Assembly: GCF_005239225.2 (NCBI RefSeq)
Contig: NC_133301.1
Span: 10,416,318 to 10,480,317 of the forward strand
Direction: 5' to 3'
Origin: Populus alba
Lineage: Eukaryota > Streptophyta > Magnoliopsida > Malpighiales > Salicaceae
DNA: 64,000 nt
Shown here piece by piece: positions 13,701 through 26,296 of this stretch (positions within the stretch are counted from its first letter, which is position 1; each line of letters opens with the position of its first letter). The notes under the pieces were generated by a model. It saw nothing but the letters and a program-made list of their open reading frames with translations. It was not told the DNA's origin and did not search any database. Position numbers and translations under genes: made by a program.

Positions 13701-14273
13701 GCTGCAATAACCTGCTCTGTCCTGTGCCCCTCCAGTTAGGTGAAATCTGGGTTTTTTCCAAGTGGATTGGGTTGGGTATCTGTTAGGTCAGACTGAAATT
13801 GCTCTCCCTAATTGGTTCATGTTAGTGCTATTATTCAATCATTTGTGCTTTGCTTTCACTAATCCTTTCCTTGAAGCATGCTCGAAACACCATTTGTTCA
13901 TGTTGTGCATTGGTCAGGCTTTTTTTCTGTAACCCTTACGGCTCTAGTCATCACTCTCCAGAAGTAAACATTTGATTATAGACTAGTTTAGCTTGATGAA
14001 TGTGTGAGATGGTCGTGGCATTTTGCTATGAAGCACGTAGAGAAATGGCAAATGCTTGTTTAAGGAGAGCTAAATCAAACCTTTGCTATCTTTTGTCGTG
14101 AATGGTTGGTTTTATTTCAAATGTTGAGCAAGAAAGTTGTTGATTACTTGTTCATGTTACTGTAAATGCAGGCTAAGTTGCTCAAAGTTGGCCATATATT
14201 TGAGCAGACTCTTCAAGGTTGCAGATTTGTTCCTCCCATAGTAGCAGATGATCTTGCATATTCTCAACAGTAA
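7796..14273 (+). CDS. GATA: Glutamyl-tRNA(Gln) amidotransferase subunit A, organellar
   Basis: Amidase subunit of GatCAB, which in chloroplasts and mitochondria converts Glu-tRNA(Gln) to Gln-tRNA(Gln) using ammonia from glutamine. Exons: 7796-8320, 8418-8729, 9589-9768, 9862-9956, 10393-10468, 10686-10763, 10958-11051, 11162-11211, 12985-13098, 14172-14273; all GT-AG, 541 residues in total. The amidase-signature triad is intact: Lys115 (GVLVGVKDN), Ser190 (GGSSGGS) and Ser214 ([11 protein letters not shown]), with the same 75 and 24 residue spacings as the bacterial enzyme. The C-terminal part ([15 protein letters not shown]) is also conserved. The first 35-40 residues are rich in Ser, Arg and Pro and poor in acids, as expected of an organelle transit peptide. 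The start is the first ATG of the long frame; the shorter ATG frames upstream are closed. Intron 8 (1.77 kb) holds repeat material. Confidence 0.97.
11706..11870 (+). repeat. 42 bp exact direct repeat in GatA intron 8
   Basis: Positions 11706-11747 and 11829-11870 are identical over 42 bp (both contain GTGCTCTCGAAGCAATTACC). The start-to-start distance is 123 bp. GAGAGA-rich sequence flanks the second copy. Confidence 0.92.
11780..12300. mobile_element. possible LTR-like retroelement fragment in GatA intron 8
   Basis: This stretch is less AT-rich than the rest of the intron. It starts with an AGAGAG-rich part and then a TATTTATAGG motif, an order typical of the promoter side of plant LTRs. 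I could not find paired LTRs, a primer-binding site or any coding sequence, so it is at most a solo LTR or a fragment. Confidence 0.25.
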
Positions 14274-15026
14274 TGCTCTCTTTGCCTTTGAGGTTATAGA
14301 AGTCAAGTTCAGATAGAATGCCTGAATAACTCTTGAGTAGAACACTTTTGGTGAACCTTATGCTTTGACGTGAAGCAGCCTATACAGATCTTTCCAACCA
14401 CACAATTGTGTTGGAGTTCGGTTGAAGCTCTTGTTGGCCATTGTAATTGGATTATTCAAATTGAAATGAAATTTTGGGTGTCCCCATAACTCTTTGTTAT
14501 ATACCTCTCACAATCAGTCCAAAATATCTTTGTTGGAATGGAGTTTTGTAGATATAAGAAAAACAGAGCATCTTTTTAGTCCCTCGACATGTGCTTCAAC
14601 TTGTTCCAGTACCGTTGCCTACTAGGGCTTCGGAAACCTCAAGCATGCAAAAACCTCCATTACCGTCTTGCTCCAAGTACCACACATTTTGACTCTCAGC
14701 TCCCAACAAAGCCACCACCAGCACAACATTGAAGCCAAGACCCGGCTAAAACCATAGCAACCCAATTATCGAACTGCAGGGCTTGGAACCTTGGAATGAT
14801 GGGGCGGACCTATGTGGTTTTATCCAATATTATCCAATAAGAGGTTTGTTCATGATCATGAAGCAGCCACTGCTAGCTAAAATCCCTGCTTACAGTTTGG
14901 CTACAACTTAATGATAGAGATGGAGGATAGCCGAGGGAAGTTTTCGAGGGCTGAACCAGACAGTGATCTCATAATGTGCTCCTCATGATCAAATAAATAG
15001 ATCTGTTTCTCGCTCTTATAAGAAAA
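14274..15026. other. GatA 3' UTR and intergenic DNA
   Basis: The first 200-250 bp are probably 3' UTR. The part around 14600-14800 is comparatively GC-rich but has stops in all frames. No gene recognised. Confidence 0.4.
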
Positions 15027-15195
15027 TGTTTGAGTTTATGGTAATTGTTATTTTTCAAAGTATTTTTTTCTTGAAAATACATCAATATAATATATTTTAT
15101 TATTTATTTTTAATATTAACATATAAAAAACAATTTAAAATCATAAAAAATAAATAATTTGAAGCAAAATCACTTCAAATAACACTGGCGAAAAT
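15027..15195. mobile_element. short AT-rich MITE-like copy
   Basis: It starts TGTTTGAG and ends near CACTTCAAATAACAC, with the internal order shared by a family found at least ten times in this window: a block near ATATTAAAATAATAT, then a block near TTTTGATATTAACATATTAAAAT. Non-autonomous, no coding capacity. Confidence 0.5.
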
Positions 15196-15949
15196 CAAAC
15201 TACTCGGCAATTTGGAAAAATTGACTTTAAATTGCAATGATGTGAAAAAATTACTAGATGATGCTAGCATGTATATTTTTTCTTGTTCCTCACATAAAAC
15301 CGGGAATACCTAAAACTCCCTTTTGACACATGTAGAGCAATGTTAAATCCATCCTTTTATGAACATTATAACCGTTTTAATCTAAATCTTGGTGTATCAT
15401 TTCTTTACTCACATGTAAATTCAGAATCATAATTTTAAAGAGTATAACTGAACTAGTCAGACTTAGGGTTTGTTCTCCACAAGTTACTAGTTGGAATTTC
15501 ACAAGTCTCAAAACTACCAGAGACTTACATTATTGTCACCTTCAGGACCCGTAAGATTAGTCGATGTACACACAAATTAATTTAGATATCCATATTAATC
15601 TAAAAAAAAATCAAAATCCATAAAATTCAGGATGAGTCCATGCTACCACGCTAACTTGACAGTACCCTTCAATTTACATCAAAGTAATAAGATAAAGTTT
15701 GTAATCACTTGAATACTTTTTTCTTAGACCTAAAAATTAATTTCTTTATTTTATAAAATTAAAAAAGATATTGTTTTTATTAAAATCATACCTAGCGTTC
15801 ACAATCATATATATAGAAATTAATGAAAATAATAATAATTAACAACCCAATATATAAAAGTATTTAGTAATTAAGAAAAAAAGAGGTTTGGATAAGCGGG
15901 CCTGACTTTGAAATCAAGGAATCCTGATCCTCCCAGCCCAGCCTAAATG

Positions 15950-16598
15950 TTAAATACAGTAAACTTTTTACTATCTGCAAGTTTGCAACTCTCTGTCTCA
16001 ACCATTTGCATCAAACACCTGGGCTGCGCCAACACAAGCTTCAACTGTAAGCCAATCTTCAACAGATCCTTTGATTTTCCGCCTTTTTATTATTTCTCTG
16101 ATCTCCTTCTCTTTTCCGGTATATTTAGCTTGCATCATGTTTAATCTCGTGGGTGAGTAGGTAGGTGTCTTTTTTTAGAAAGAAAGAGTCTTGGCTGTAT
16201 CAAATCTGTTTAATAATGTAAGTGTAATTCAGAAATTGAAGATTTCATTCAACACGAATTAACCTAACAAAGTAGAATGGAATTGCATTACGTAGATCCG
16301 TACCAAGTCTTACCGGGGATTCAGAATCTTAGGTCACCATTGCTTGTTTATTAGCTGTTGACTGGAAGTAACAAGGTTTCTTTTTGGGAATTCAAGGTAA
16401 TGACAGTAAAAAACTTGATGTTCTTTCTTCTATAAGAATTAGGCTAAAAGGAAATAGTTTTTATATGCAGTGCTTAAACAGGAAGGGAAACTAATTGAAA
16501 GACTGATTTGTGGAAGCACTTGTCAGAAAGTGTAACTTTTGGGACAGTTGAATTGATATTGCACTCGCGGAGAAGTAAAATACCATAATAGCTGTCTT

Positions 16599-16632
<34 letters not shown>

Positions 16633-17136
16633 TGATGTTATTATCCTGTTTGTGAAAAAAATCATCCTCCAAAGTATAATCAAATAGCATCGTTCTAATC
16701 TGAGTTTTTCTTTTAATTTTTTTTCTTAAAGCTATGAATTTCTCCAATGTTGTTATTATGATGACTTTTCACTTGAGCTTCAAGGATGATGATAGCCTAG
16801 ATCTTATAAACTTGAACTTCTGTAAACAAGCAATTATAAACTAAATGTTGTAGTTAGGGCATTTTTTCTTAGTGCTGTAGTTCAGGGTGCTAGATTATGC
16901 TATGCATTTGATTAGAAAGTCATGATATTCTAGTCATATGAAAGAGGATACTAAGTTTTCTATAAATTTTTGGAATTTAGAAACTTAAAAGATAGGGTCT
17001 AAATAAAGAAACAGGACTTTGTTTCTTTTTCATCTCTAATTAGTCTGTATAATCTGGGAGTTTTGATTTTCTCATGCTCTTTAGTTTCAGCTGGTCTAAT
17101 GTTTTCATCATTGAACTAGAGTTGCCCCACAGCTCA
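15950..17136 (+). promoter_or_regulatory. probable GNA1 leader with 5' UTR intron and uORF
   Basis: A low-AT stretch ends with a donor-like CAACTGTAAGCC near 16047. A pyrimidine-rich acceptor (TTTAGTTTCAG) sits at 17090, 46 bp before the GNA1 start. If these pair, the leader exon 2 begins at 17091 and contains one upstream ORF, 17099-17119 (six codons plus TAG). The pairing is inferred; no transcript was seen. Confidence 0.4.
16602..16631 (+). repeat. T30 homopolymer
   Basis: Thirty uninterrupted T between CTTAGG and GTGATG, inside the inferred GNA1 5' intron. Length is prone to sequencing error. Confidence 0.9.
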
Positions 17137-17592
17137 ATGGATGCTGAGCACAAGTTTGGAGTCCGGAAACTAGAGATATTAGATAAAAGCAAAGGTTTCA
17201 TAGAGCTATTGCAACAATTAACCATTTGTGATTCTGTTTCGGATAAGGAGTTTGAAGAGCGTTTTCAAGAGATCAGCTCATGTGGTGATGACCATCTTAT
17301 TTGTGTGATCGAAGATGATCGTTCTGGGAAGATTATTGCAACTGGGAGTGTTTTTATTGAAAAGAAGTTCTTGAGGAATTGTGGTAAAGTTGGACATATC
17401 GAAGATGTTGTGGTTGATTCTGCCGCCCGAGGGATGCAATTAGGAAAGAAAATTATTGAGTTTCTTACAGATCATGCTCATTCAATGGGGTGCTATAAGG
17501 TGATTCTTGATTGCAGTCTTGAGAACAAAGCATTTTACGAGAAATGTGGTTACAAGCAGAAAGAAGTTCAAATGGTGAAGTATTTTATTTAG
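17137..17592 (+). CDS. GNA1: Glucosamine-6-phosphate N-acetyltransferase
   Basis: GNAT-fold enzyme that acetylates glucosamine 6-phosphate with acetyl-CoA, the second dedicated step to UDP-GlcNAc for protein glycosylation. A single coding exon gives 151 residues, the usual plant size (about 149). Conserved landmarks: GHIEDVVVD at 86-94 (central strand), RGMQLGKK at 98-105 (the acetyl-CoA pyrophosphate loop), and NKAFYEKCGY at 130-139 near the C-terminus, ending MVKYFI. The frame opens upstream to ATG 17074, but that would add 21 hydrophobic residues foreign to the family. A good splice acceptor at 17090 lies between the two ATGs, so 17137 is chosen. An AATAAA-like motif follows directly at 17595. 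Confidence 0.95.
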   Translation: MDAEHKFGVRKLEILDKSKGFIELLQQLTICDSVSDKEFEERFQEISSCGDDHLICVIEDDRSGKIIATGSVFIEKKFLRNCGKVGHIEDVVVDSAARGMQLGKKIIEFLTDHAHSMGCYKVILDCSLENKAFYEKCGYKQKEVQMVKYFI

Positions 17593-19867
17593 GAAATAAA
17601 ATTTTTGTCCTCTTTCTTGTCAATATTTGTTGAACTTCTGATTCTCCTTGCCATCCCTTGCAAACTTGAGCTGATAAAAAAAATCCAAATCCTTTACGTT
17701 CCACCCCTTTTATTGGCTCCACTTCATAATTCCACTCATTTCTGCAACCATGTTCTTGGAATTAACTCGAAGTTGTATCCAGTACAGATCGAACTACACT
17801 CAATTATTCACAAGTAAAAAGTATAAATCTTAACAATGGATTTGATCTACATTTCTAGCCTTTATTTGTGAGCATTAAAAAGAAAACTGAAACTTGAATA
17901 TCAAATCGTATTTTGAAATCGGAAATTCACATTGCTGAGGATTCAACTACATGGGGCCATACCGTCTCTGCCTTGTAGCCTGTTGCTTTGTGTTTGCTCT
18001 TGCTTGTTTGGTTGGGTTTTATGTCCGAATTCGTGGGGCATACGTTACTGTAATAATAATGTAGCTGCATTTTGAGATGAGCATCGTTGGTCTTGATGTT
18101 GGATTTTGCAATGGTTTACACATGTTTTCTATTGCATTAGCTATTTGATCGTGTTTTGCATATGGTTGGATTTAAAAAAAAACAAAATTACATATGTATA
18201 CATTTAACTAAATAAATCAAGAATAGCATTTGTTTAGTTAAATATCTTGAAAAATAGGGATGCCTGATTTTTTGTTTAGAAACTCAATTTTCAACTTATT
18301 TTTTACCCAAAATATCTAGAAAATATCATAAACATTACTTTAACTTAACATCATGACAAGACACCTTAATAAACTCATAAATAGTCTTAAAAAACCATAT
18401 TAAAACCCAAAACCAAAACTCTTTCCTAGATTAGATCTAGTTTTAATTCAGGTAATTTGAAGGTGAAAAAACACCTAAAAAAACTTTTCTCATTAAATGA
18501 AATTCATTAAAATCAAAGATTGATTATGTTAGTGGCCATAATCAATGTCAAGGTTTCTTTTCTTTCTACCCCTAAAAACCGATAACTCTCTTTCTCTTCT
18601 CTCTCAGAACATAGACTTAAAAATAAAAATAATGATTAATCTTTTAGACTTTTTTATAATTTCATAATACTTTTATCCTTAATATTTTTTTATTAAATTT
18701 TAGATAGATATTGTATTGATAAGAATGAAAATATATGTACTTAGAAATAAAAATTAACCACCATGATAAATAAAAAAAATAAAAAAAAAAACAAGGTAAA
18801 ATATGCATGCATGCGCACGGTATTATTTACTTCTTACAAGGAAGATTAAATTTTCACTTTTATCTTTAATTAACATGAATAATGTTTTTATGATTTATTA
18901 ATTTATTTATTCAATAATTTATTTTATTATGTGCATACATTATCCTTCTATTTCTCAATTGATTAATTTTATAATATTGAAAAATTTTACGTAATGATAA
19001 TAGTTTTTTTGCTTTAAAAATTAATTTAAAATCGTATCTCGGGAGCACAAACTAGTATAAACTATGTAGGAAAGTGTTTGTTTTGTTTACGATCCATGAA
19101 GATGAATGTGTATCCTTTTGCACATTTGAATTTTTTTTTTTTTTTTTTTTTTATCTTAGTTTCAGGAAAAGATCGCGCGCTGTTCCCTATATATATTCTT
19201 CATTTGTCCTGACATAGGATTGTTTTTCCTTGGTCGATCATGCTCCTGGTCACCTGTTCAATTGTCGACTTCTTCAAATTCCATGTTCAGTCAAGTCTAG
19301 AATCTTCTTCTACTATGATTGATTTTACTATACTCAATCAATTTGTTTCCCTCTCTTGTCTTTTTTGATGGATTCTTCTATTGAGAGTTCTTTTTTTTTT
19401 TGATAAAATCCCTGAGAATTTCCAACAGAATTCTTCATGAAAAATGGTCAATTTTCCGGTAGTGTATTTTAGTGGTCTTTTAGGTTAATTAAGTGTTTCC
19501 ATATATAGAGTTCAATTATATAATAATATTATTAATCTAAACACACCATAAATTCAGGTATTAAAACCAAAAAAAAAATCTACAAAGGATGCCAGACAAA
19601 TCAAAATGGTGGATAATTCAGGGAATAAATATATAATTTATCAAAAGAAAAAAAAAACTATGATAGGGTTATCTTTCTTCAGCTCTAAAGTATATATACA
19701 TTGATCAATGGCCGCTAGATTTCTAAACATTGAGATAAGACAGACTGGCTCAATTATGTGTGCCGGATAGATGATATTTCGAGCAACTAGCTTGACGCCG
19801 GATGGAAATTATAAAAGCCATTTAAGCGTTAGTGCCCACATGAAATTAAAATTAAATTAATATATGA
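17593..19867. other. GNA1 3' UTR and AT-rich intergenic DNA with repeat relics
   Basis: The first 250 bp are probably 3' UTR. From about 18160 the sequence is over 70% AT. The block 18390-18600 (AGATCTAGTTTTAATTCAGG, then GTGGCCATAATCAATG) resembles blocks near 34160-34330 and, in part, 57360-57480, so it is a diverged dispersed repeat. A T22 tract lies at 19131-19152. No gene seen. Confidence 0.45.
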
Positions 19868-20049
19868 TGTTTGAGAATGTAATATTGATTATTTTTTAAA
19901 GTATTTTTAATTTAAAAAATATATTAAAATAATATTTTTCTAAAATTAATTTTGATATAAACATATTAAAATGATTTAAAAATATAAAAAAAATTATTTA
20001 AAAAAATTCAAAATTTATCAAATTTCCATTTGAAATACAATTCCAAACA
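19868..20049. mobile_element. MITE-like element with terminal inverted repeats
   Basis: The left end TGTTTGAGAATGTAAT pairs with the right end ATACAATTCCAAACA read in reverse (about 12 of 15 positions). The element is 182 bp, AT-rich and non-coding. I see no clear target duplication. Confidence 0.6.
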
Positions 20050-21750
20050 GGCTGGAGAGCGGAAAAGTCGTCCTAATGTACATTTACAAGTTGTTCGACG
20101 GCAATGAGAAGGCTAAAGTATAAACCCAAAGAAAATGGAAAGAACAACTACAGCTTTCAAGTAAATGTCTTCTGTCGGACCACACCAATGATTTAGGCCT
20201 CAAGTATCTATCTTAATAATGACTCGTGGAAAGTCATCAGGTAGGTGGGAGGATACACGAATTAGTGGTTCCTTCTACTCAAAAAATCTCAATAAAATTG
20301 AAGCTTGTAATTTCATGTTTTATTTATTAACATAGATGTTTAGATTAATTTATTTATATGTTGATTAATTTTATAAATTTTAAAATTTTATAAATTATCA
20401 TATTATCAGTTTATACAGCTTGCTTTTTATTAAAAAAAATAAAAAGAAGTAGAAGAAAAAGCTGGGGAGCTTAGTAAATGATATGCTTTCTCATTGATTT
20501 TTACTGTGTTAATAACTTAATTTGTGTTTACATTATTGTCTGTGTTAATATTGATACACAAAATAAACATTTTAAGAAAATAATTTGTGTTTATAAATTG
20601 TCTAATAAAAATTGGATAGACTGAAAAAGTGGCATGATCAATATTATAAATATCGAACATGATTGATGTTGGTGGTATAGATGTGGTTGATTTGGTTAAG
20701 AAACTAGGTGAACTTAAAAAGTTAGATTTTTTACTTGTATTATTACGTGGATCGATCAAATTTTTCTATACACAAAACAAATAAACATTTAGATATTGAT
20801 AATATATTTTCTGATAGAAAAGATTTTTTTTTTTATTAATGTAGATGTTCGGATCAGTTTGTGTGTGCCTTGACTAATCTCACAGGTCTTGAAATTAACG
20901 ACTATAAAAGTCTTAAGTGATCATAAAATTTATGAAATTTGAATTGATAATTTTTAAGAAATAAATCTAGAGCCTAACCAGTTAAATTATACCCTTCAAG
21001 GTTAATATGATCTTGTTGACTTGACAGATAAAAAAAACCAAAATAACAAGTAAAAATATAACTTAACTTAAAAAGAAAAAAAAATAGTGCATAATCATGA
21101 TGATATAAATGTTGAAATTAAAAAATATAAATTTTATAAAAAATAAGAGACCAAGCAATTAATAGTACTTTAAACTATTCTAAAAAAAAGATAAATTCAA
21201 CTGGTAACGTTCGTTAACTTATTTCACATATTGTTGCTTTACTGCCTCTTAAAAGGATGATAATTAATTAGATTGTGATCTATTTTAATCTAATTCATCA
21301 ATTTTTGTTTTGATTACACAGTTAGCTAGATTGTGAAGTAGTTGGCATCAAATCATAAATTAAGTTCTAGATGTTTCTTCTAACTCCTCGAAAAGAAGAA
21401 AAATTAACTGGCAAGCCTCCCACGTAATTAAAAACTGCTCTTAATATACCAACAGAAGAATTAAGATGGGATGTTGCTGAGGCTAGCTGTGATACAGTCC
21501 TCCGTTACCTCTTGTCACCTATCTAGGATCCTCCTCCGTCTGTTTAAACATGGCCCCAGAAAAATAGTTCCCTGCTGCTACGAGACAAACTTCGTTAAAG
21601 CAAACCCTAAAAAGTGAGCACTCCATATGATTTATCAAAAGAAGTTAACTTACAGTGCTCCATTGATGCTGATGGGGCCTCACCAGTATTTAACTCCCTT
21701 TTCACAATGTTTATTGTCTTGACTGATAAAAGTTACTCCATTAAGCATTC

Positions 21751-21787
<37 letters not shown>

Positions 21788-23414
21788 CTTATCTTATAAT
21801 TTGATTTGCTATCATTTTTATTCACTTAAAAGGAATTTGAGAATATGATTTTTTAAGATAGTTGAGCTTGAAAATACTTGAAAGATAAAGCATGAAAAAG
21901 CGAATGGTTGGCTAATCAAAATTTAAGATTCAACCTTGATATCTGCGCAAATGGATTTCTTTTCTGCTTGCTTTTGGTGCATCTGGTAGCTAAAGCAGCA
22001 CACCAACAAGAACAGCTACAGGATTTGCAGAGAGAGATTTTGACCAAGCTAGGGCTGGACCATTAATATATTGCCTCACCTTCTTCATTTTGCGATCTCC
22101 TTACCGTCCTCTAAATTTCTTCTTCATTAAGCAACTCTTGGTTTCTTATTTTTGGGAAAACATTATAATAACGTGAAATGTTACTTGCGGAATTAATGGA
22201 CCTCGAGGAAAGAGTGGCAACTTCCTCTCTGTTTCAGTCAAGATTGTTGATCGACAATGTTCTTTTAGGTTGGCTGCCTCCATTAACTGCTTATCAAGTT
22301 ACCTCCCTCCAAACTTATTTTCCAAGATTATCCAGTATTTTTTCCCTCTTATAATTTACATAAACTGGGAGAATTGTTGAAGATCTCATTGATTTGAACC
22401 TTAGAGATTTCTATGAATTTCTCTGAATTACATCGATCAAAATCATACGCTGCCAAATTTATACTTGTCAATCAAATCAACCCATTACAGTACAGCAATT
22501 ATAACAACCCTAATCTTGACAGGTGGCGCTGGATCCCTCCGGCCTAGGGACTCCTAAATGACAGCACTTGCATGCAAATTTTCCTTTGCTTTTTAGGCTT
22601 AAATGGCCCCTCAAAAAGCATCTTTAACACACCATTTCAGAAGACAAAAATGGTGCGCAACTTGATTTAGCCGAGAGGAAGGAACTTCTACTCTTCTAGA
22701 AGCAATTGACACCACACAGTTTTTCTTTTTCTTTTCATTTTTTTCTGGGTCCTTGTTTGCGGACATCAATTGGCCCGACAAACAGGGTGGCTTCCGCTAT
22801 CATTGTCATAAATAAGGAGCTGAAGGAGAAGGTGAGAAAAGAGAAGGATCCATGTTCATTTGCACCGCTAGACCTTCAAGTTTCAAAGCACCAGCACTCG
22901 CCATGTCCGTTCCTGTATTAATGAAGTTAGAACATTGTTACGAGCTTATGAGTGCCTGCACTGTTTTGGTATGAATACAGAAGATGATTTGCTACTGTTC
23001 TGCTTATAAAAGCTCATATTCCCCGTACTAAAGACATGCATGGCTGTTCATATCAATATGTATATATATATTTTTTTCAAATAAGTTTTAAGCACACTAT
23101 CTAGCTATGTATTTACAAAAAAATAATAATAATCTTACACATCATTTTAGTATATTCCCATTTCATGTATTTACTCATAATTCACATGAAAGTTTTTTTT
23201 TTAATGGGAACCGTCTCTTGCTATAATTTATAACTTGATTAGGAAGACTTATCGCCGATTCGGATGTTAACTTGACATATGCTAGTTTCCTACATTGATT
23301 GTAACATGAGCTAAATATCTTGTCGTCTTTTATTGATTTAGGTCGGCCTCCTTCCATGTTATAATAAAGGTAATCTTTAAATATTGTCAATGAACTGAAA
23401 TTCTCATGTTAATT
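20050..23414. other. intergenic DNA, no gene recognised
   Basis: Mostly AT-rich with no ORF resembling a gene. 20830-21060 includes the phrase TTGTTGACTTGACAG, which recurs in related form near 56772-56788 and suggests a decayed dispersed repeat. Less AT-rich pieces at 21470-21600 and 22480-22920 look low-copy but have no coding signature. Confidence 0.4.
21754..21784. repeat. (TA)n microsatellite
   Basis: About 15 uninterrupted TA units. Confidence 0.93.
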
Positions 23415-23615
23415 AGTCAATTTAAAAATATAATTGTGATTATTTTTTTAAATATTTTTTATATTGAAATATATTAAAATGATATTTTTTTATTTTTAAA
23501 AAATTATTTTTGAAATTAACGCATTAAAACAATTAAAAACATAAAAAAAAAAATTTAAAAAACATTTTGAATTTTGATGGAACATGGTTAGCACCGTGTT
23601 TTTTAACACCCTCTA
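23415..23615. mobile_element. MITE-like AT-rich repeat copy
   Basis: Same internal order as the element at 19868: ATATTAAAATGATAT, then a run near TTTTTGAAATTAACGCATTAAAAC, then ACATTTTGAATTTTGATGG. The ends are less clear. Non-coding. Confidence 0.5.
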
Positions 23616-24227
23616 ATCTGCATGAATTATGAGATTAACATTAATAAAAAAAAAAACCTTTCAAGGTTTGTATATATCTTTATTAACTCTCCAAAAGGTT
23701 AATTTATTATATTTTCTGGCCTTTACAACAAGCATTTATACTCTAGTCAATTAATTGTATTTTAATTTAGTAAAGTGAAGCTTGAGTAAGAGGTTTTAAA
23801 TAGATAATAATTAGCATTCAGTTGTCTCCATGATATACATAATAAATTAAGAGACCCTTTGAATTTTCATGAAACATTTACTCCTTGGATACCGGCACCT
23901 TAATAATATATCTTCAAACTTGTTAACAAATTAAACTCTTAAGAAAAAGCCCTCACACACATTCATTTCATGGTCACGTGTAATCCTTTGGTGCAATATT
24001 TTTTTTATACATATATTTAAGCTATTCCAGTCCAGTTTGAATGCACCAAATTAGATCCTTACATTACAAATAATTAAATCTTGTAAAACAAGATTTATAC
24101 ATATCTTATGATTTATAGCTATCAATATTAATGAATAAAGAGAGTCCAATTGAAAACTTCTCTCTTGATTTTCATTCACTTTATCAACTCCACATTCACC
24201 TATGGTTTTTGGTGTAATATAATTTCA

Positions 24228-24425
24228 GTTCCGTTTGTTTTTGTGTTTTTAAAATGTTTTTAAATTTTTTTAAATTATTTTTACTTCAAATTAATATTTG
24301 TTTTTGTATTTTTATATTTTGATGCATTCATATCAATTTTTTTTATAAAAAAATATTAATTTAATATATATTAAAATAAAAAATAATTTTTAAAAATAAT
24401 CATATAACTACAGTATTAAATACCC
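24228..24425. mobile_element. MITE-like AT-rich repeat copy
   Basis: Begins CCGTTTGTTTTTGTG. It contains the family core in reversed order (TTTTGATGCATTCATATCAA, then TAATATATATTAAAAT) and ends near ACTACAGTATTAAATACCC. Non-coding. Confidence 0.5.
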
Positions 24426-24429
24426 TTAA

Positions 24430-26160
24430 AATCTCACTAAATATTTATTCGTTATCACATGTAGCCATAGAAGTGGATGAAGGGATATGATGTGTGGTGA
24501 CGATTGAAATTGTATAGATTGGCACGCCCAAAGTTATATATATATATATATATTAAAGGAGCTAAGACTAGAGGTCGTACGTAATTTACCATTTAATTTC
24601 ACTCGTTGAATTTGGCAACGGGCTTGCCTTTGCTCTGTGTTAAGAAGGATCCCCTGATCGTCCCTTTTCAATCAATCAATGGCCAAGATGGGCTCACACA
24701 AAGGCACACCCAGCCGTACACGGCAAGGGATTCATTTGGACCTCATCTCGAGTGCCACGTGTCCCGAGTAGGTGCTATTATTTCATTCCTGTCAACCTTG
24801 TCAGGCTGGCTCGTCTCCATGGAACACAGACCCATCACCCACTCGCATAATGGTAGAGTGAGCCGCGCTTGCTGGTCAAGTTCCATCGTGTGGGCTCATG
24901 TTGACTCCACAAGAGGACCCGTAGATGCTCGGTGTATCTTCTTTCTTTTTTTTTAATCTGGGATGGGGTGTTCAAGTCAACTTGAATGCACTATAATTAA
25001 TTTTTGGACTTACTGAACATCCTGCAAGCCCAGTTAATATATAAAGCACCACGGGAATGACAGATATACACATTATCTCTTGACAGTATCAAGATTAAAG
25101 TATACATCATTAGATTCAAGTAGACCTTCCGTATATACAAATGTATACATCCATAATACATCCATCACTTAGATCTTATAGTAATAAAATGATAACATTA
25201 TCATTCGAGAAAGTATTATTTAAGTTAAGATGAATAAATAAAGCTTAAAAAAGCTCCAACAAGTTGTATTAAATCAGCAACGAAGTCAACATCCAAACTT
25301 GACCAATCCAAGGATATTTGGTGAGCTCTAACCCTAACTTTCACATATAATTTTGAGCCTATAGTACTGGTTAGTCTTGTAGTCTTGTGGTGGTTGTAGC
25401 TGCGGGTTTGTCATTATATCCTATACTTTCTCAGTCTCATGAATAATATTTTAATGCCTCTTGCACTTAATTATTAGAAATATAGAAAAAAAAAATCAAG
25501 GATGTTTGTTTTAAAACGTTTTAACCTAATTATATTTTGATTTAAAAAAAAATAAAAAACACAACATTTAACATTGGCCTGAGAGAACATATTATTAGGG
25601 ATCCGTTGGCCATTTAATTAATGAACAGGAACTGTAATATGGAGCCATGGTTGAGGAATACCACCCCAGTTATAATGATCTCCGGTGAGCCCGGTCGACG
25701 TATCTCCGATCATCAGCTCTTGTGGCGTGCTTGTGTAATTTGGTTCTATGGGAGGGGCCTTCTAGCAATCTCGAAGGAGACTTCCGAGTGTTATAAGAGT
25801 CAAATATATTAAACTAAATGTAATTTTGGACCCAATCATGTATTATCCTTCCTTGCCACGTGTCTTTGCCGCGCATGAATTGTAAACCCAGTGTTGAGTA
25901 TTTAAAAGTAAGGCTGATTATTGTTTAAAATATTTTTTATTTAAAAATATAAAATAAAAAAATTTAAATTTTGTCCAACTACCCTTTAAAACGCAATATA
26001 AATGGGTTAAACTTTAAAGGGCAACTTTTATTGGCTATTTTATTGCTTTTTGCCCCATCATTTCGCTTTATTGTATGGTGGTGGAGTGGACTAGTGCATG
26101 CTATTTTGCTCCAAGCGTAGTTTTAACTTTTAACCTTAATTAAATAGTAATTTCTAGCCC
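24430..26160. other. intergenic DNA with two GC-richer islands upstream of the DUF761 gene
   Basis: 24600-24940 is clearly less AT-rich than its surroundings and contains a G-box core (GCCACGTGTC, about 24751-24760) and TTGAC W-box cores, for example near 24901. 25620-25800 is a smaller island. Neither contains a convincing gene: codons show no family resemblance. The tract 25910-25990 is a short copy of the AT-rich MITE-like family. Confidence 0.4.
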
Positions 26161-26296
26161 TTTAAATACCTCTCATTCCTTCCTCATAGACGAACCAGAA
26201 TCCACTCTCTCTCTAATCATCTCTCTCCCCCTCCCTCTCTTCAGAAAAAAACACAGAAAAAAAAGACAAAACTCGATCGTCACTCTCTACATTCAC
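26161..26296 (+). promoter_or_regulatory. core promoter and leader of the DUF761 gene
   Basis: A TATA-like TTTAAATAC at 26161-26169 is followed about 35 bp on by a CT-rich initiator and Y-patch zone (26200-26243). Transcription probably starts near 26195-26205, giving a leader of about 95 nt without an upstream ATG. Confidence 0.55.

Noticed and set aside
17074..17136. N-terminal extension of GNA1 to an earlier ATG
   Set aside because: It would add 21 hydrophobic residues absent from the family, and a splice acceptor at 17090 interrupts it.
24606..24956. 116-codon open frame in a GC-rich island
   Set aside because: No family resemblance and a poor start context; the island is better explained as regulatory or low-copy non-coding DNA.
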